A stretch of 64,000 nt of DNA from a virus, in IMG/VR virus record IMGVR_UViG_3300046092_000036, positions 1-64,000 of that record. One strand, written 5' to 3'. The notes below the pieces were generated by a model. The model saw only the letters and a program-made list of their open reading frames with translations, did no database searches and had not been told where the DNA came from. The position numbers were made by a program, and so were the translations under genes. This document shows, piece after piece, positions 23,280 to 32,984 of the stretch (position 1 is the first letter of the stretch; the number at the start of each line of letters is the position of its first letter).

Positions 23280-25604
23280 TTAACTATCAAAATCAGCAGG
23301 GTTTACTTTACTACTAGCTTTTGGTTTATTGCTGCCTCCACCAGATTGATTTTTAGTCATTATTTCATCCCGTACTTGTTCTTTAATTTGCGCTTTTATA
23401 GTTTTTTTCTCTGCAGGAGAAAGGTCTTTATAGTCAGGTTGCGCTTCACGGGCTTTAATTCTAGCTTTAACTCTATCGTTTCCAGGAGTACCAAACGTAG
23501 AAACTTCTTTATTAGCATCATCTCTAGTAAGATTTTGTCCAGTAACATTTACTTGTTGTTGTGCAACACCTGCACGTGCCATTTGGGCTTGTTGCACTTT
23601 ACTTAAATAATCGTTCCTACCTTCAAGAAGAATAATTTCTTCAGGTCTATTATCGTTCCTAGCTCTTGCATCTGCTAAATAACCTCTAGCATGATTATCT
23701 GCTTTATCTGATATAGAAGCTCTTGTACCTGCTACTTCTAACTTATTAAGGCGCTCTTGTCCTTTTTCGTACATAGCATTACCAGCAGTGATATCACCTT
23801 GTTTCATTAGGCGCTGACCCTCAGCAACTTCAGCTAGACCTTTTGCTGTATCTTTCTCACGACCTCTAAGGTCTTCTTCACGGGCAATCATATTAGGCAA
23901 CGCTGCTTTACCTGCTCTAGCAGCTGCAACACCTAGGGGGCCTGCTTGGCTAGCTAAGTTAACACCAAAGTCTAATAAGTTATAGCCAGCTTTTTGTTTT
24001 CTAGCATCTGGTAAGGCAGCTTGTTCTTTAGCGTAATAGTCAGCAAGTCCAGCTTTAGGGGCGCCAATACCAGCGGACTCACGTTGTTTTCTAGCAAAGT
24101 TCTCATACTTCTGACGTGCCATAAACTCTTGTTGCAAGCGAGCTGCTTCATCTTCGTCTAAGTCTACTTCACCCTCATTAGCAAAAGCCACAATACCACC
24201 ACTAGCGGCACTCAATGTATCCATAGCACCAGCTGGGGCCGCAGGTAATCCGACTCTTTCTGATACTGGAGTAGGCATAGGTCTTTGATCTTGTGCAATA
24301 GAAGCTTGAGCTTGTTGCTCAGCTTGTGCCCGTATTTCTTTTTCTTTCATTATTTCTAACGCCATAGTGCGCACTTCTTCACTAGAGCTAGTTTGAGCTA
24401 CTTGTTTTAACTGTTCTACAGGCATCATTTCTAACTTAGCTCTAATACCTTGAACCGCTGCACTGCTAGGATTGGCTTGGGTTAAACCTCGGTTAGCATA
24501 TCCAGCAACTCCGCCTTCTGCTAAACCTCTGATAGTTCCCCCCTTTGCAAACAAACCAGCTTGCTTAGCACCAGCTGCACCAGCTAAAAGGCCAAGACCT
24601 TGATTAAGTTGAGAAGGTTGAGCTTGATAAGTCTGAGTTGTAGTTGCTTGTAATGGCAAACCACGAAGCATATTAGACATAAAGCCCAACTGCATCATTG
24701 GATATTGTTGTTTTGTAGCGTAATCAGTAATAGCTTGGTTAATCTTATTCTGTTCCATGGTCTGCTGTTGAGCACCCATTTGATTTTGCAAACCAATAAC
24801 ATCTTTTTGAGCGCCTAGTTGAGCGCCACCTAATTGCCCCAACTGACCAGCCATCTGACCAAATTGACCTAAACCTTGCAACCCAGCTTGTCGACCTTGT
24901 AAACCTAAATTAGCACCAAACTGTTGTTGTTGCTGAGCATTTTGAAATGCGCTTTGAGCGCCAGTAGCTTCAATACCTTGCAGTTGAGACATCAAACCAC
25001 GCTGAGCTTCAGCTTGTTGCAGTGCAAGACGATTACCGCCAAAAGCACCTTGACCAACAGCTTGTCGTGCCATTAGAGGTTGACCCATTTGGTAATCACG
25101 CAAAGCCTGAGACTTTTGATAGTCAACAACGTTTTGCATATATGGAGACATGTATGCTTGAGTAGTACGTGGGTCAGTTGCACCTAAAGCAAACTGTTGC
25201 CCAGTACCCGCCATGTCATTAGCTAAACCTAAAGAACCCACACCAGCCAAACCTGTCATTTGAGTAGCTTGACCATACTGACCAGGAACTTGTAAGTTAG
25301 ATGTGTCCTGCATTGCCCGCTGCTGCATTGGGCTAAACCCAGCAAAATAGTCGTTTACATTAGAGCTGTAAGGTGTGTAGGGCTTAAAACCTGTAATCCC
25401 AGAGTCGTCCATATTGAACAACTGTTTCTGGGTAGCCTCTAACATATTTGTTACATAAGGCTTTGCATACTCAGGAACGTTTGTGTTGTACGAAGTATTT
25501 TGTTGAGGTGGAGGAGTACCCCCACCACTACCGCCACCACCCATGTATGGGGTGCGAGTTAACTCTGTAGTCCAACCGCTGTGTTTAGATTTTAAAATAC
25601 TCAT
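23280..25604 (-). CDS. Internal virion protein, Gln/Gly/Ala-rich
   Basis: A 774-residue protein. The N-terminus is Gly/Pro-rich, then NTNVPEYAKPYVTNMLEATQ and a long Gln/Gly/Ala-rich helical region (residues about 100-330) suited to a membrane-crossing conduit. Two motifs of the type AKGGTIRGLAEGG and ASGGIVAFANEG occur at about 355-375 and 470-480; related motifs are in the 552-residue protein below. The C-terminal part is charged and helical. Size, place and composition fit a T7 gp14/gp15-like ejection protein, but no specific family is proved. Confidence 0.7.
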   Translation of the reverse strand: MSILKSKHSGWTTELTRTPYMGGGGSGGGTPPPQQNTSYNTNVPEYAKPYVTNMLEATQKQLFNMDDSGITGFKPYTPYSSNVNDYFAGFSPMQQRAMQDTSNLQVPGQYGQATQMTGLAGVGSLGLANDMAGTGQQFALGATDPRTTQAYMSPYMQNVVDYQKSQALRDYQMGQPLMARQAVGQGAFGGNRLALQQAEAQRGLMSQLQGIEATGAQSAFQNAQQQQQFGANLGLQGRQAGLQGLGQFGQMAGQLGQLGGAQLGAQKDVIGLQNQMGAQQQTMEQNKINQAITDYATKQQYPMMQLGFMSNMLRGLPLQATTTQTYQAQPSQLNQGLGLLAGAAGAKQAGLFAKGGTIRGLAEGGVAGYANRGLTQANPSSAAVQGIRAKLEMMPVEQLKQVAQTSSSEEVRTMALEIMKEKEIRAQAEQQAQASIAQDQRPMPTPVSERVGLPAAPAGAMDTLSAASGGIVAFANEGEVDLDEDEAARLQQEFMARQKYENFARKQRESAGIGAPKAGLADYYAKEQAALPDARKQKAGYNLLDFGVNLASQAGPLGVAAARAGKAALPNMIAREEDLRGREKDTAKGLAEVAEGQRLMKQGDITAGNAMYEKGQERLNKLEVAGTRASISDKADNHARGYLADARARNDNRPEEIILLEGRNDYLSKVQQAQMARAGVAQQQVNVTGQNLTRDDANKEVSTFGTPGNDRVKARIKAREAQPDYKDLSPAEKKTIKAQIKEQVRDEIMTKNQSGGGSNKPKASSKVNPADFDS

Positions 25605-26014
25605 ATCTTTGCCTCTAATATAGTGTAGCGCTCTTCCAAACCAACCTGTTTATAAAGACGTGCGGCAGATTCCCTAGCGGCACATTGAACTTTAGTTGCC
25701 CCATTAGCTTTTAACAGCGCACACACCTGCCCAAAAACAACTCTATTTACAATTGCTTTACCAGCCATTGCAGTAATAAGTCCAATACGATCATTAGGCA
25801 TATTATAAAAATTAACGGATGCGGCGCCATGGATAACGTTTTCCTCATCTGTTGCTACTAATAATACCCAGGAACCACTAGCCAGTAAACCTTTAATCTG
25901 ATCTAAAGTGTATTCATCTCCACCAAATTTTAACGCACTTGCAAATAAATCCTTTACCAAAGGCCATGTCTGGTGAAAATATTCTACAAATACAGGCTTA
26001 ACTGTAATTGTCAT
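25601..26014 (-). CDS. GNAT-like protein in internal virion cluster
   Basis: A 137-residue protein overlapping both neighbours by 4 bases. WVLLVATDEENVIHGAASVNFY and the C-terminal AARESAARLYKQVGLEERYTIL follow the GNAT acetyltransferase fold (central strands and the final helix-turn). The acetyl-CoA loop is weak. Similar GNAT-like genes sit beside internal virion genes in other podoviruses. It could be structural rather than enzymatic. Confidence 0.68.
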   Translation of the reverse strand: MTITVKPVFVEYFHQTWPLVKDLFASALKFGGDEYTLDQIKGLLASGSWVLLVATDEENVIHGAASVNFYNMPNDRIGLITAMAGKAIVNRVVFGQVCALLKANGATKVQCAARESAARLYKQVGLEERYTILEAKI

Positions 26015-27669
26015 GCTGGCATAAACTTGCTGGCTTTAACGGCAGGAGCTTGTTTCTTTTTGCCTGTACGAGCTTTACGAATCTTGTCCATCATACTGTA
26101 TAGTTTTTTAGCGCCAGCGTCAGTAGAGCCATTGCCGAGATGAGAAACCACATCCGCAGGAACAACAAATTCTCCGTCAGCAAGACGAGCAGGCTGCTTA
26201 CCAGCAATAGAGGCAGGAATAGAATCAGACATGCCGTCGCCAGGACCTTTAAGCATACGCCCACCATCCGAGTAACCCCCTAAGTTATAGCGCATAGTGC
26301 CGCCATCAGCGGCTTCTTCTACGTCAAATTGACCTAAACCTTTAATAGAAGTTTTTGGTAACGCAACACCCTTCATTCCCGCAGCTTTGCGTTTTTTGTT
26401 TAGTCCAATCAAGGTAGCAGTTAAAGCATCTTTTTTAGCTGTGTCTATGTCTGGATCACGATATATACCAGTACGCGGGACTCCAACGCTTTCTGGTAGT
26501 GGACGTATTTCTTCTTGATTATCTAAATAATCTTGGGCTACGTTAACCCGCCCTCTAGATGCGTATCCAGCAATACCGCCAGAAGCCATAGCTACACCAG
26601 GCATCTGTACATTGTTACCTAAAGCATTCGCGCTCATACGGTCTACTGGACCGTTAATTTGAGTAACACCACCCGTTGCATATTGTGCTTGATAGTAAGG
26701 GTTAGGCTGTGGGGCTTCGTATGCTTGATAATTAGGACTTAATTTGTATTTTTGTAACCGTCTATCGTATTCGTCTTCTTGATACCCAGCTGGTCCTGCA
26801 CCACCACTTTGTTGATCTTGCATTAGTAATGGTACTGCTGCACCACCTATAGTAAGAGCGTTGTCTTTAAGAAACGTACCAGCGGTGGATGCACTTGTGC
26901 CAACTTCTTTAAGTCCTGTGGCCACATTACCTGCTGTAACCGCACCTGCGCCCCCTGGAGCAGCCTGAGCTGCACTTGCTCTACCAAGAGAACCCACAAC
27001 TTGGCTAGGAGAAGACCCACTCGCTACTAAATCTGGCACTGCGGCTTGAGAGGCTTGTAGTTGTGCAGGAGTTAGCCCTGGAAAATTTGTAGGGTTAATA
27101 AATTTTTGAGCTGCTTCCTGAGTAAATTGTTCTGCTCCACCCGTTTTAGCATATAAATCTGCATAGTTAGAAGGTAAAGTTGTTCCTTCTAAAGCAGCTA
27201 CTTTTGCGGCTTCTTTGGCTGCTTCCTGTGATCCTGCTGTAACGGCTTCTTGACCAACTGTTTTAAACCCTTCGGTAGCCAGGTTTTCCGCTGCCGTCAG
27301 ACCCGCTTCAGCACCTAAACCAGCTAAACTAGTTGTTAATCCAGCACCACCATAAGCACCTAAACCAGCTATCAAACCTTTTTCTACACTACCTGTAGCC
27401 AAACCATAACCACCACCTACTATAGCAGCGGCAGCTAAAGGGCCTACTCCAGGAATTAACATTAAACCCGCACCAGCAACCATAGGGAGTATTTGTTCTA
27501 GGAACCCAGCTTCTACAAGACCTGTATCGGGGTTAATAGTAAGAGAGCCGCCGTTAGCCAAAGCCAAGGCTTGCAAGCCTTTAATCTCGTTCTTGGACAT
27601 GTGGACGAGTTCAGTATCAGGTCCTCGACCTCTAGATTTTAGGTGTTGTGCGGCAACGTGCAGGCTCAT
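26011..27669 (-). CDS. Internal virion protein with hydrophobic Gly/Ala core
   Basis: A 552-residue protein beginning MSLHVAAQHLKSRGRGPD. Residues about 55-115 are a long Gly/Ala/Leu hydrophobic region (GAGLMLIPGVGPLAAAAIVGG), probably membrane-inserting. Several ASGGIAGYASRG/DGGTMRYNLGG motifs follow, and the C-terminus has DSIPASIAGKQPARLADGEFVVPADVV, a segment common in podovirus internal virion proteins. It is probably part of the ejection apparatus with the two larger neighbours. Confidence 0.7.
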   Translation of the reverse strand: MSLHVAAQHLKSRGRGPDTELVHMSKNEIKGLQALALANGGSLTINPDTGLVEAGFLEQILPMVAGAGLMLIPGVGPLAAAAIVGGGYGLATGSVEKGLIAGLGAYGGAGLTTSLAGLGAEAGLTAAENLATEGFKTVGQEAVTAGSQEAAKEAAKVAALEGTTLPSNYADLYAKTGGAEQFTQEAAQKFINPTNFPGLTPAQLQASQAAVPDLVASGSSPSQVVGSLGRASAAQAAPGGAGAVTAGNVATGLKEVGTSASTAGTFLKDNALTIGGAAVPLLMQDQQSGGAGPAGYQEDEYDRRLQKYKLSPNYQAYEAPQPNPYYQAQYATGGVTQINGPVDRMSANALGNNVQMPGVAMASGGIAGYASRGRVNVAQDYLDNQEEIRPLPESVGVPRTGIYRDPDIDTAKKDALTATLIGLNKKRKAAGMKGVALPKTSIKGLGQFDVEEAADGGTMRYNLGGYSDGGRMLKGPGDGMSDSIPASIAGKQPARLADGEFVVPADVVSHLGNGSTDAGAKKLYSMMDKIRKARTGKKKQAPAVKASKFMPA

Positions 27670-27707
27670 ATACGCCCCTTAGGGTTATTTTGTGTTGATT
27701 TTATCAT

Positions 27708-28007
27708 TTAAACAGTTGTTCCATCAGCTTTTTTCCATACAGTCCCGTTCCACCAAATGGGTCTATCCAAAGTAGTGTCGTAGTAAATCTGCCCTATTGG
27801 TAGTGGTGCTTGTAAGGACTGTAAAGGTCTTTCTGCAGTAGTTCCATAAAGAGGAATAGCAGCTGCTTGAGTAAAGTTATCTATCTGGTTAAAGTACAAA
27901 CGAAGCACGTTGGAATACTGATCAAAATATACAGGACTGTATCCCGTTGCTGGAGCATTGGGTAAATTAGGTGCTTTTGGTGAGCGTAATGGGGCGTTAT
28001 ATGTCAT
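27708..28007 (-). CDS. Small virion-associated protein
   Basis: A 99-residue protein starting MTYNAPLRSPKAPNLP, overlapping the nozzle protein stop by one base. It contains YDTTLDRPIWWNGTVWKKADGT near the C-terminus, a Trp-rich beta motif common in tail-associated phage proteins. Its place between the nozzle and internal virion genes suggests a minor virion component. Confidence 0.65.
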   Translation of the reverse strand: MTYNAPLRSPKAPNLPNAPATGYSPVYFDQYSNVLRLYFNQIDNFTQAAAIPLYGTTAERPLQSLQAPLPIGQIYYDTTLDRPIWWNGTVWKKADGTTV

Positions 28008-30424
28008 TATCTGCGTCCGTCTGGTCTTATATCAATACGTGGATAACCCATCTGCCAAGCAACACCTAGTCCAGTAGACTCAATTCTATACGCCATTTGC
28101 CTACCTCTAATGCGAGTGTAAACTTGTCCAGTAAATTGTTGCACTGCATAAGTTTTTTGAGTTGTATAGTTTTGTGTACTTGCCACTCTAGGGGCATTAG
28201 GCGCCCCATAAGCTGTTCCTGCGTTAACACGAGGCAATACCACCATAGTTACTTCTGGTAAATTTGCATTAGAACCGTTAAAAGTTAAGTCAGGTAGTAT
28301 GCGCCAGACAAACCCAAAGTTATACCCGTCACCGATATCAAAATCAGATGATTGAATATAAGACACAATAGGCACTGGGGTTAACCCTGATACATCATCA
28401 TTACCATTTTCGTGATAAAGGATTCGGTAGTTAGCAGCGTCAGCGCCCATTGGGAATGTACGTAAACCTGAATCTAACCAAGCAGTGCGGCTCATAGTTC
28501 CGTAAGACCATACATCATCTAAATAATCGTAGATAACATAGCGGTCAACAATAGTGCTATTAGCTGAGCAGTAGAACCACCAAATTTCGTTGTAGCCTTC
28601 TATAGACCCAGCAAACACTTGAAAGTTTTGATTTTGATTAATGTCTTGATAAACGTATTGACGCAGAGTAGAGGGCAAAGTTTCCACACGACCAGTGTAT
28701 TTATAGAACTTATCAGTACCCATCCAGTAAGTTACGTTATTAACCGTAATAGACGCATTAGGTCCCATGATAGAAATATTGTCTTGTAGTAGTTGGAAAC
28801 CCCAAACATAAGGAGGTCCAAGGTACTGCATAGAGTATATAGCTGCGTCAGTCCAAATTAATATCTCTTGGCGGGTTGATTTAGCACAGACAATGTAAGA
28901 ACCAATATTAAGACGGAATTCGCCAGCCTGGTTTGTTACTGCGGGTACCCACTCATAAGGGTTTTCTTGGTCAGCCCAGCGGACTAACAATGGATCAAAT
29001 GTAGTATTAGCATTTGCGGGGTCGTACGGGTTAGCACCAAAAGCAATTACAAAACGTTGAATTGCTGAACCAATAATTTGATTAGTTGTATTTGGTACAA
29101 ACTGCCCTGAAAAACCTTGTGTCGTAGATAGGGTATTTAAAAGAAGTGCTCTAGCGCTAACGCCAGAGGTAGCTGACCAATAGTAAATACCACCGCCACG
29201 AGGGGCAATAATTAAATCTTGACCAAAGTTATCGTTACTCCATATACGAAGCTGTTGTGCAATACCAACATCTGCCGCAGAACCCCAAGGGCGTGAACCA
29301 TACTGTGGATAAGCTATAACGGCAGAACCACCACCAACTGCTCCGTATGCTGCAGGGGCTACCAAAGTTATAGTGTATGTATTAGCATCTACATAAGTAA
29401 GTTCAAACGTGCTATTTAGCCAAGCTGCTGGAACAGCAACGTTAGTAGCAGTTACTCCATACATGCCATAAGTGCCTGTAGCAAAACCGCTAGTGCCAGA
29501 AATACTAAATGTAGTCGGTGTTGCTGTTAAATTAGTTACACCTAAAAAAGCTACCCAAACAATAGAAGCTGTGCCTGAGCCAGTACCCACACCAGTAGCA
29601 GTAAAAACTGTGCCAACCGTATTGGCTGAAGCGCCAATTAAAGTAAAGTTTGTAGATCCTACAGCAACAATTTTGTATTGTTGTCCAACAATAAAGGAAC
29701 CTGCGGAAGTTAAATAACCGTGAGCATTTTGTGTAACTGTAACAACAGCGCTACCAGCAATTGCGGTAAATGGGTTAGCACTTAAAGCAACGGTATCTGT
29801 TGGAGACCAACTACCTGCGCCCCAGCCTGTACTTGTAGTATAAGTATCATTACCTACAGGGTATAAATATTGGACGGTTACTGTACCGCCACCCGTTGTT
29901 GTAGATGTTGCCGCTGCGCTAGCTGTTATTTCGTATTGAAGACTGCTATTAAGTTTTGTTACTACGTATTGACCAGAAATAGTTAAGCCACCAACAGTAG
30001 CAGTGCTAGTTAAGTTTACATAATCACCAACACTAGGAGATATTCCACTAATTGCATCGTTTACCGTTACGACGGCAGAACCGTTTGTTGTACCTAAAGC
30101 ATTGGCGCCTAGGGTAGTTGTTGTATTGCCACTACCGTTTAACAACAAGGGGGTTATATCGTTATATTCGCCACCCTGTTCAATGTAGTATTTTTTACTT
30201 GTGCCAACACCTAATAAGTTAGAACCAGCTAAAGTACCCCAATTCCAAAGCGCTCGGCAAATACCAAGAAAAGTGTTATTAGAAAGACGTGTCCACCCAC
30301 CAATTTTTTCAGCATTACCAGAACGAAAACGAACTTTGTCGCAGTCAAACCAACCACCTTCATTGGTGTAGTTTGTACCCTCTTTGTTTATACCAGGTTT
30401 AAAGACTAGTTTTTGTAATGGCAT
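28007..30424 (-). CDS. Tail nozzle / stabilisation protein
   Basis: An 805-residue protein starting MPLQKLVFKPGINKEGTNY. FKPGINKEGTNYTNEGGWFDCDKVRFR and GGWTRL are typical openings of the large podovirus tail proteins (T7 gp12 or P22 gp10-like position). An inserted Ser/Thr/Gly-rich beta region spans about residues 90-370, after which the conserved propeller-like part resumes (QLRIWSNDNFGQDLIIAPRGG). It should form the distal tail tube. Confidence 0.75.
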   Translation of the reverse strand: MPLQKLVFKPGINKEGTNYTNEGGWFDCDKVRFRSGNAEKIGGWTRLSNNTFLGICRALWNWGTLAGSNLLGVGTSKKYYIEQGGEYNDITPLLLNGSGNTTTTLGANALGTTNGSAVVTVNDAISGISPSVGDYVNLTSTATVGGLTISGQYVVTKLNSSLQYEITASAAATSTTTGGGTVTVQYLYPVGNDTYTTSTGWGAGSWSPTDTVALSANPFTAIAGSAVVTVTQNAHGYLTSAGSFIVGQQYKIVAVGSTNFTLIGASANTVGTVFTATGVGTGSGTASIVWVAFLGVTNLTATPTTFSISGTSGFATGTYGMYGVTATNVAVPAAWLNSTFELTYVDANTYTITLVAPAAYGAVGGGSAVIAYPQYGSRPWGSAADVGIAQQLRIWSNDNFGQDLIIAPRGGGIYYWSATSGVSARALLLNTLSTTQGFSGQFVPNTTNQIIGSAIQRFVIAFGANPYDPANANTTFDPLLVRWADQENPYEWVPAVTNQAGEFRLNIGSYIVCAKSTRQEILIWTDAAIYSMQYLGPPYVWGFQLLQDNISIMGPNASITVNNVTYWMGTDKFYKYTGRVETLPSTLRQYVYQDINQNQNFQVFAGSIEGYNEIWWFYCSANSTIVDRYVIYDYLDDVWSYGTMSRTAWLDSGLRTFPMGADAANYRILYHENGNDDVSGLTPVPIVSYIQSSDFDIGDGYNFGFVWRILPDLTFNGSNANLPEVTMVVLPRVNAGTAYGAPNAPRVASTQNYTTQKTYAVQQFTGQVYTRIRGRQMAYRIESTGLGVAWQMGYPRIDIRPDGRR

Positions 30425-30435
30425 ACGGATTTACC

Positions 30436-30864
30436 CTAGGAATACGTTCTTGTTCCAGCTCTATCAATGATAAGGGCTTGTCTGCGTGGTGTCATGTCTT
30501 TTGTGTTAGGTACGCTGATATGCGTCCACCTGTCAAACTCACGAATTATTTGGTCATACCCAATACCCGAAGTAATTACAGCCTTAACAACTTCGTCTGG
30601 CGTCATACCTGGAACTCTAATATCAGCAGCGCAACCAATACGGTGTTGGCTAGTATCTTTAGAACCTACTGCATCATTTACCTTTTTAGACCTAAACGCA
30701 CTATTTACCATAATCGGCTTACCACCTAATACAGTTTTAACTTCTTCTAAGAAAGCGGCTAAACGGGTTAGGTTAGTCATTTCAGCTTCGTTAGGCGTAT
30801 TGTCAAACTCCCGATGATCCGTATGGGTTAGCTCGTCAAGGGTAAAGTGTTCACTTAGATTCAT
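30436..30864 (-). CDS. M15 peptidase endolysin
   Basis: A 142-residue peptidoglycan peptidase of the M15 (D-Ala-D-Ala carboxypeptidase/endopeptidase) family, with SAFRS at about 55-59, zinc motif SQHRIGCAAD (His74, Asp81) and WTHIS (His115). It lacks a signal peptide, so it needs the holin encoded just upstream. It should cleave the stem peptide at host lysis. It overlaps the holin gene by 14 bases. Confidence 0.88.
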   Translation of the reverse strand: MNLSEHFTLDELTHTDHREFDNTPNEAEMTNLTRLAAFLEEVKTVLGGKPIMVNSAFRSKKVNDAVGSKDTSQHRIGCAADIRVPGMTPDEVVKAVITSGIGYDQIIREFDRWTHISVPNTKDMTPRRQALIIDRAGTRTYS

Positions 30865-31264
30865 CTTTTGACCTCTTCATATCCATAATCTTCTCCAGAG
30901 TACGACCCCCGAAATAGAAAGACATAATGAGCATGCCCCATTGCCCGAGTAGTTCTACATAGTTGTTGTTTACCTCAATATCCCAAGCGGACATCATGGC
31001 AAAAGCAGAGTACACAAACAGAATAAATACAAGGGTGGCTGGTCTAATGTTCTTGGATAACGTAGAGTCAGAAGCCATGTCAGCTTGCTGTCTTTTAGTA
31101 AGTTCCTGCTGCTCTGCAGTATCTGCTGCAATTTGAGCTAACTCGCCAGTCTGTTGCATCTCCAACAACTTGAGCTTTGCTTGCTCTGCTTGTGCTGGGT
31201 CAGGAAAGACCTTATCAAGTATCTTGCCGCCAATATTTAGTAGTGCATCTAATGGAAACATCAA
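30851..31264 (-). CDS. Holin, 3TM-type family
   Basis: A 137-residue protein. A charged helical N-terminus (DPAQAEQAKLKLLEMQQTG) is followed by hydrophobic segments (ATLVFILFVYSAFAMMSAW and LLGQWGMLIMSFYFGGRTL) and a Lys-rich tail. This layout is that of 3TM holins found next to M15 endolysins. It should open the inner membrane to release the endolysin. Confidence 0.8.
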   Translation of the reverse strand: MMFPLDALLNIGGKILDKVFPDPAQAEQAKLKLLEMQQTGELAQIAADTAEQQELTKRQQADMASDSTLSKNIRPATLVFILFVYSAFAMMSAWDIEVNNNYVELLGQWGMLIMSFYFGGRTLEKIMDMKRSKDESK

Positions 31265-31716
31265 ATAACTCCTAAAACAAATTTAAGCCATAGCGTCACA
31301 ATTAACGCCGCCAAAAAACAATAAAACTGCACTCGCCTAACCGCTTTTAAATCGTGTTGGAAATCTTCGTTATTTTTGCGTTCCATATTTTCTATATCTA
31401 ACTTAATCCTAAGCAACGCTTCCCATTCTTTAGCGCCATACTTCTTAACAAAATCTATCTTTAGTTTTGCTTCTTGGTCGCTAATTTGTTTCTTGTGGTT
31501 CCAATCTTTTAATGCTCTAATTAATGCCGTTTCTTTTTTAAACTCTGCTTCTCTAGCCGCTCGGCGTCTTTCTGTTGCTTTCTTTTGCGCTACATCTACT
31601 GCATCTTGTTGAACCCCTTCAATGCTTTTAGACAGCCCTTTAGCCGCCTCTCGACTTGCATCAAGGCTACCACTAAGAGTCTTTACTCCTTCGGTTATTC
31701 CAAATGGATCGGGCAT
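31261..31716 (-). CDS. Tail-anchored coiled-coil protein of the lysis cassette
   Basis: A 151-residue protein with a long charged coiled coil (AQKKATERRRAAREAEFKKE and following) and a single C-terminal membrane helix (VQFYCFLAALIVTLWLKFVLGVI). It overlaps the holin start by 4 bases. The C-tail-anchored layout and place suggest a lysis regulator or spanin-like partner, but no lipobox or second spanin frame is seen. Confidence 0.65.
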   Translation of the reverse strand: MPDPFGITEGVKTLSGSLDASREAAKGLSKSIEGVQQDAVDVAQKKATERRRAAREAEFKKETALIRALKDWNHKKQISDQEAKLKIDFVKKYGAKEWEALLRIKLDIENMERKNNEDFQHDLKAVRRVQFYCFLAALIVTLWLKFVLGVI

Positions 31717-31738
31717 ACTTCAATTTTTGCACCTATTT

Positions 31739-32755
31739 TTACTCGTAAAGAATGTTAACTGAACCAGCATCAAAAGTATCTGTGCCATTTACTGTAGTAA
31801 GACGAATTCGATCAAGGGTTGCAGAAAGAGTTTTAGAGCCGCAAACAGGCTGAACTGCAATTCCAGTAGCTAAAGAATTACCATTTTGGACCCAAGTATT
31901 TCCACTTAAATTTGTAAAAACCATTGTTCCGTATTGTAAATAAGCAGCGCCAGGATTTAAAGCCAATACAAAACCTGTAGTTAAACTTCCATACGCGTTT
32001 CCCGAAATATATCCTGTAGTTTCAATACCGCCAGAATTTCCAATTTGAATTTGTATAGAAGAACCACCATTGCTAGAAAGTCCATCAAACATAAAGGTAA
32101 TTCGCTTTACCCAGCTAGGTATGCTAGTAAAGTCAATGTTTGTTCCACTTGTAGAGGCTACCGCAGTTCCTGAAGTTAAAATACCTACCCCAGATGGAGT
32201 TCCAGAAAATACTGGGCTTGAAATTGTAGGCCCCGTCCCTAAAACAACAGCCCCTGTACCAGTAGACGTAGTAACCCCTGTACCGCCATTAGCTACAGGT
32301 AAAGTACCTGTTACATTAGTTGTTAGGTTTGCAAAAGTAGTTGAAGTTGTTCCAGTACCGCCATTTGCAATTGGAAGTGTTCCAGTAACGCCTGTTGTTA
32401 AAGGCAACCCAGTACATGAAGTTAGCGTACCTGATGTTGGTGTGCCTAATATTGGTGTAACTAAGGTTGGGGAAGTAGCAAATACGTTTGCCCCTGTACC
32501 CGTTTCGTCTGTTAAAGCTGCGGCTAAGTTAGCTGAAGAGGGTGTGCCTAAAAATGTAGCAACACCAGTTCCTAAAGAAGTTATACCTGTACCACCAGAA
32601 GCGGGTAACAGAGCGTTAGTTAAAGAAACTACTTGAGCGGTACTAATAGCAATAGCGGTTGTGCCACTAGTCTGGATAGCCATTGCCCCAGTAGTATCTG
32701 TAATAACGTTTAGTGCCGTTGCTGCTGTGGTTCCAGCATTAAGTGTAGTTGCCAT
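31739..32755 (-). CDS. Tail fibre protein with GGTG repeats
   Basis: A 338-residue beta-rich fibre protein. Repeated units LPxxxGVTGTLPIANGGTGTT, separated by about 20-30 residues, build the shaft; the C-terminal domain (SIPSWVKRITFMFDGLSSNGG and DRIRLTTVNGTDTFDAGSVNI) is the probable receptor-facing tip. It is one of several related fibres in this array. Confidence 0.75.
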   Translation of the reverse strand: MATTLNAGTTAATALNVITDTTGAMAIQTSGTTAIAISTAQVVSLTNALLPASGGTGITSLGTGVATFLGTPSSANLAAALTDETGTGANVFATSPTLVTPILGTPTSGTLTSCTGLPLTTGVTGTLPIANGGTGTTSTTFANLTTNVTGTLPVANGGTGVTTSTGTGAVVLGTGPTISSPVFSGTPSGVGILTSGTAVASTSGTNIDFTSIPSWVKRITFMFDGLSSNGGSSIQIQIGNSGGIETTGYISGNAYGSLTTGFVLALNPGAAYLQYGTMVFTNLSGNTWVQNGNSLATGIAVQPVCGSKTLSATLDRIRLTTVNGTDTFDAGSVNILYE

Positions 32756-32756
32756 A

Positions 32757-32975
32757 TTAGGTTCCCGATGTAGAAGCTAAAAGATAATAAACAGTGCCGC
32801 CAATATTAATAGCGACTTTGTTAGTTACCGTGTTTGTAGTAGATGCCGACACCGCTGTAGAAGCCAAAACAGTTCCAGAAACAGTTGGAAAAGTAATGGT
32901 CGGCGTACCCGCAATAGCTGGAGCAGCTAAGGTTAACGTACCGCTTGTATCACCAGAAATTGTAAATTGACCCAT
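32757..32975 (-). CDS. Short fibre-associated protein
   Basis: A 72-residue Thr/Ser-rich protein starting MGQFTISGDTSGTLTLAAP and ending AINIGGTVYYLLASTSGT, a common small phage structural motif. It lies between two fibre genes and ends 2 bases before the next. It may cap or start a fibre. Confidence 0.65.
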   Translation of the reverse strand: MGQFTISGDTSGTLTLAAPAIAGTPTITFPTVSGTVLASTAVSASTTNTVTNKVAINIGGTVYYLLASTSGT

Positions 32976-32984
32976 GATTTATCC

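Noticed and set aside
26607-26619. GTACATTGTTACC as a late-region palindrome copy
   Set aside because: Only part of the core matches; it lacks TAACA on the left arm, so it is a chance half-match in a coding region.
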